A stretch of 64,000 bases of DNA from contig NZ_JAHLYP010000038.1 of NCBI RefSeq assembly GCF_025127995.1, forward strand, positions 124,001 through 188,000. Reading direction: 5' to 3'. Under the pieces are notes generated by a model that worked only from the letters and a program-made list of their open reading frames with translations, was not told the DNA's origin and did not search any database. This stretch comes from Synechococcus sp. CS-1332 (GTDB taxonomy: Bacteria; Cyanobacteriota; Cyanobacteriia; PCC-6307; Cyanobiaceae). The first letter of the stretch is position 1; each line of letters starts with the position of its first letter. Made by a program: the position numbers and the translations under genes. Below are positions 62,918 through 64,000 of the stretch, one piece after another.

Positions 62918-64000
62918 GGGCTTCGGGGAGGGCTTCCCGGAGGGCTGCCTGGGGTGCCCGCGACCGAGCGCAGCACCTGGAGGCTCTGGCGCTGGGCGGT
63001 GGCCATGGTCTGGTCGGGCCCCGCCTGGCCGGTGAGCATGCCGTTCACCTGGCGGGCCAGCAGATCACTGAGCTGGGCATAGGCGGGCGTGAGTGGCCGC
63101 AGCTGGGGATGTCGCAGGGCCTGCCGCTGCACCGCCAGGAGAGGGGCGCGGCGTTGCAGGTCCGGGTCGTCGTAGAGCCGGCTCCAGGTGGGGGCATAGC
63201 CCTGCTCGATGGCAAGCTGGCGCTGCACAACGGGGCCGGTGAGCCAGCGGATCACCGCCACCGCCTCCTCGGGATGGGGGCTGCCCTTGATCAGGGAGAG
63301 CCCCCAGGTGCCAAGGGTGCCGCCTCCCTGCTCCCCCGGGGCCCCCACCATGGACGTCACACCCACCTTGCCCTTCACCGGCCCTCCGCCCTTCTCGATC
63401 TCCCGCCAGGCGTAGGGCCAGTTGCGCAGGAAGGCGGCCTCACCGGCGGCGAAGGACTGCAGGGCATCATTTTCGGCGTAGTTGGCCACCGCCTTGGGGC
63501 TGACCCCGTCGCGCAGCAGGGCGTCGAGCCATCCGGCGGCCGCCACGGCCTGCGGACTGTCCAGCACCGTCCGTGCGGTGGCGTCATCCCACCAGCGGGC
63601 GCCGAAGCCCTGCAGCATCTCCACCATCACGCAGCTCAGCCCCTCGTACTGGCGCCCCTGCCAGAGATAGCCCCAGCGCACCCTGCCGCGGCGCTGCAGA
63701 TCGCGGGAGATGGCCACCAGCTCCTCGGTGTCACGGGGCGGTCGCTCCATCAGGTCGGTGCGCCAGTAGAGCAGGCCCGTGTCGCCGGTGAGGGGCATGC
63801 GCCAGAGGTGCTCCCCCAGGCCATTGCCCAGGCGGGCGCCGGGCTCCATGGCCGCCAGCACCTCCGGGCCGAACCACCGTTCCAACGGCAGGAACCAGCC
63901 GGCAGCCACGTACTTGGCCAGCCAGCTCACATCCACCAGCAGCAGATCGAAGGGGGCTTCGCCCAGCAGCAGGCTGCTGATGGCCAGGTCGGAGATGGTC
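62914..64000 (-). CDS. Carbohydrate/osmolyte-binding protein (5' end cut off)
   Basis: The C-terminal 361 or so residues of an extracellular solute-binding protein (SBP family 1); the frame stays open to the right edge (ISSLLLGEAPFDLLLVDVSWLAKY), so the signal peptide and first lobe lie outside the window. Visible parts are PLTGDTGLLYWRTDLMERPP, LRNWPYAWREIEKGGG and the TWGLSLIKGSPHPEEAVAVIRWL stretch, all typical of maltose/osmolyte-binding proteins. First gene of the ABC operon. A GgtB-like glucosylglycerol-binding role is a guess from gene order. Confidence 0.85.
   Translation of the reverse strand, partial: TISDLAISSLLLGEAPFDLLLVDVSWLAKYVAAGWFLPLERWFGPEVLAAMEPGARLGNGLGEHLWRMPLTGDTGLLYWRTDLMERPPRDTEELVAISRDLQRRGRVRWGYLWQGRQYEGLSCVMVEMLQGFGARWWDDATARTVLDSPQAVAAAGWLDALLRDGVSPKAVANYAENDALQSFAAGEAAFLRNWPYAWREIEKGGGPVKGKVGVTSMVGAPGEQGGGTLGTWGLSLIKGSPHPEEAVAVIRWLTGPVVQRQLAIEQGYAPTWSRLYDDPDLQRRAPLLAVQRQALRHPQLRPLTPAYAQLSDLLARQVNGMLTGQAGPDQTMATAQRQSLQVLRSVAGTPGSPPGSPPRSP

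Overview
The window is a gene-dense, high-GC segment of a cyanobacterial chromosome. Photosynthesis genes identify the phylum: petN, psaK, psb29/thf1, a Psb32-type TPM protein, a CPP1-like protein, DUF1830, and the Ycf49-like DUF2499/DUF3593 pair. B12-dependent NrdJ, a DUF1651-type protein, a 6S RNA directly behind purK, very short spacers and frequent GTG/TTG starts point to a picocyanobacterium of the Synechococcus/Cyanobium type. The lineage is inferred from gene content, not from a marker tree.

Layout. 0-3.7 kb: hslO, a CPP1-like gene, a small DUF1651-like gene and prfC. 3.8-6.3 kb: a visibly AT-richer patch with a ParA/MinD-like ATPase, a polytopic membrane protein and a convergent cyclic-nucleotide-binding protein. 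6.6-9.8 kb: a methyltransferase and nrdJ at normal GC. 9.8-13 kb: a second AT-richer patch holding a complete siaABCD-type operon (PP2C phosphatase, SiaB kinase, SiaC/DUF1987, diguanylate cyclase). 13.2-15.6 kb: Ca2+/H+ antiporter, pentapeptide-repeat membrane protein, tRNA-Ser(UGA). 15.6-24.6 kb: ligase-associated DNA-repair genes (Lhr-like helicase, ATP-dependent ligase, MBL/beta-CASP exonuclease) enclosing a DUF350 / membrane aminopropyltransferase / DUF4178 module. 24.7-33.5 kb: class I aldolase, nadA, phosphoesterase, glycosyltransferase-like gene, GH104-like hydrolase, Psb32-like, MidA-like, a small twin-CX3C protein, DUF4912. 33.5-39.8 kb: aroB, recQ, a lone sugar-transporter permease, purK, 6S RNA, nitroreductase. 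39.8-46.5 kb: DUF2103, clpS, petN, DUF3352, psb29, clpP, ftsH, DUF1830. 46.6-56.3 kb: MacB-type permease, pyk, MazG-like, YggT, scpB, ilvA, dxs and a geranylgeranyl-reductase-like flavoprotein. 56.3-64 kb: psaK, DUF3593, DUF2499, csaB, phosphatase, PrxQ-like peroxiredoxin, rpmB and a carbohydrate/osmolyte ABC transporter whose binding-protein gene runs off the right edge.

How genes fit together. Psb29, ClpP and FtsH, with ClpS nearby, form a proteolysis and photosystem-repair neighbourhood. dxs and the overlapping GGR-like gene suggest isoprenoid metabolism. The most unusual content is the pair of AT-rich signalling patches around nrdJ: a c-di-GMP switch with phosphatase, kinase, adaptor and cyclase, plus a ParA-like/membrane/cNMP group of unknown role. 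The second notable unit is the polyamine-type module nested inside DNA-ligase-associated repair genes. I see no insertion sequence, integrase, CRISPR array or rRNA. No gene-free stretch is longer than about 300 bases; the longest (28822-29122) is described as its own entry.
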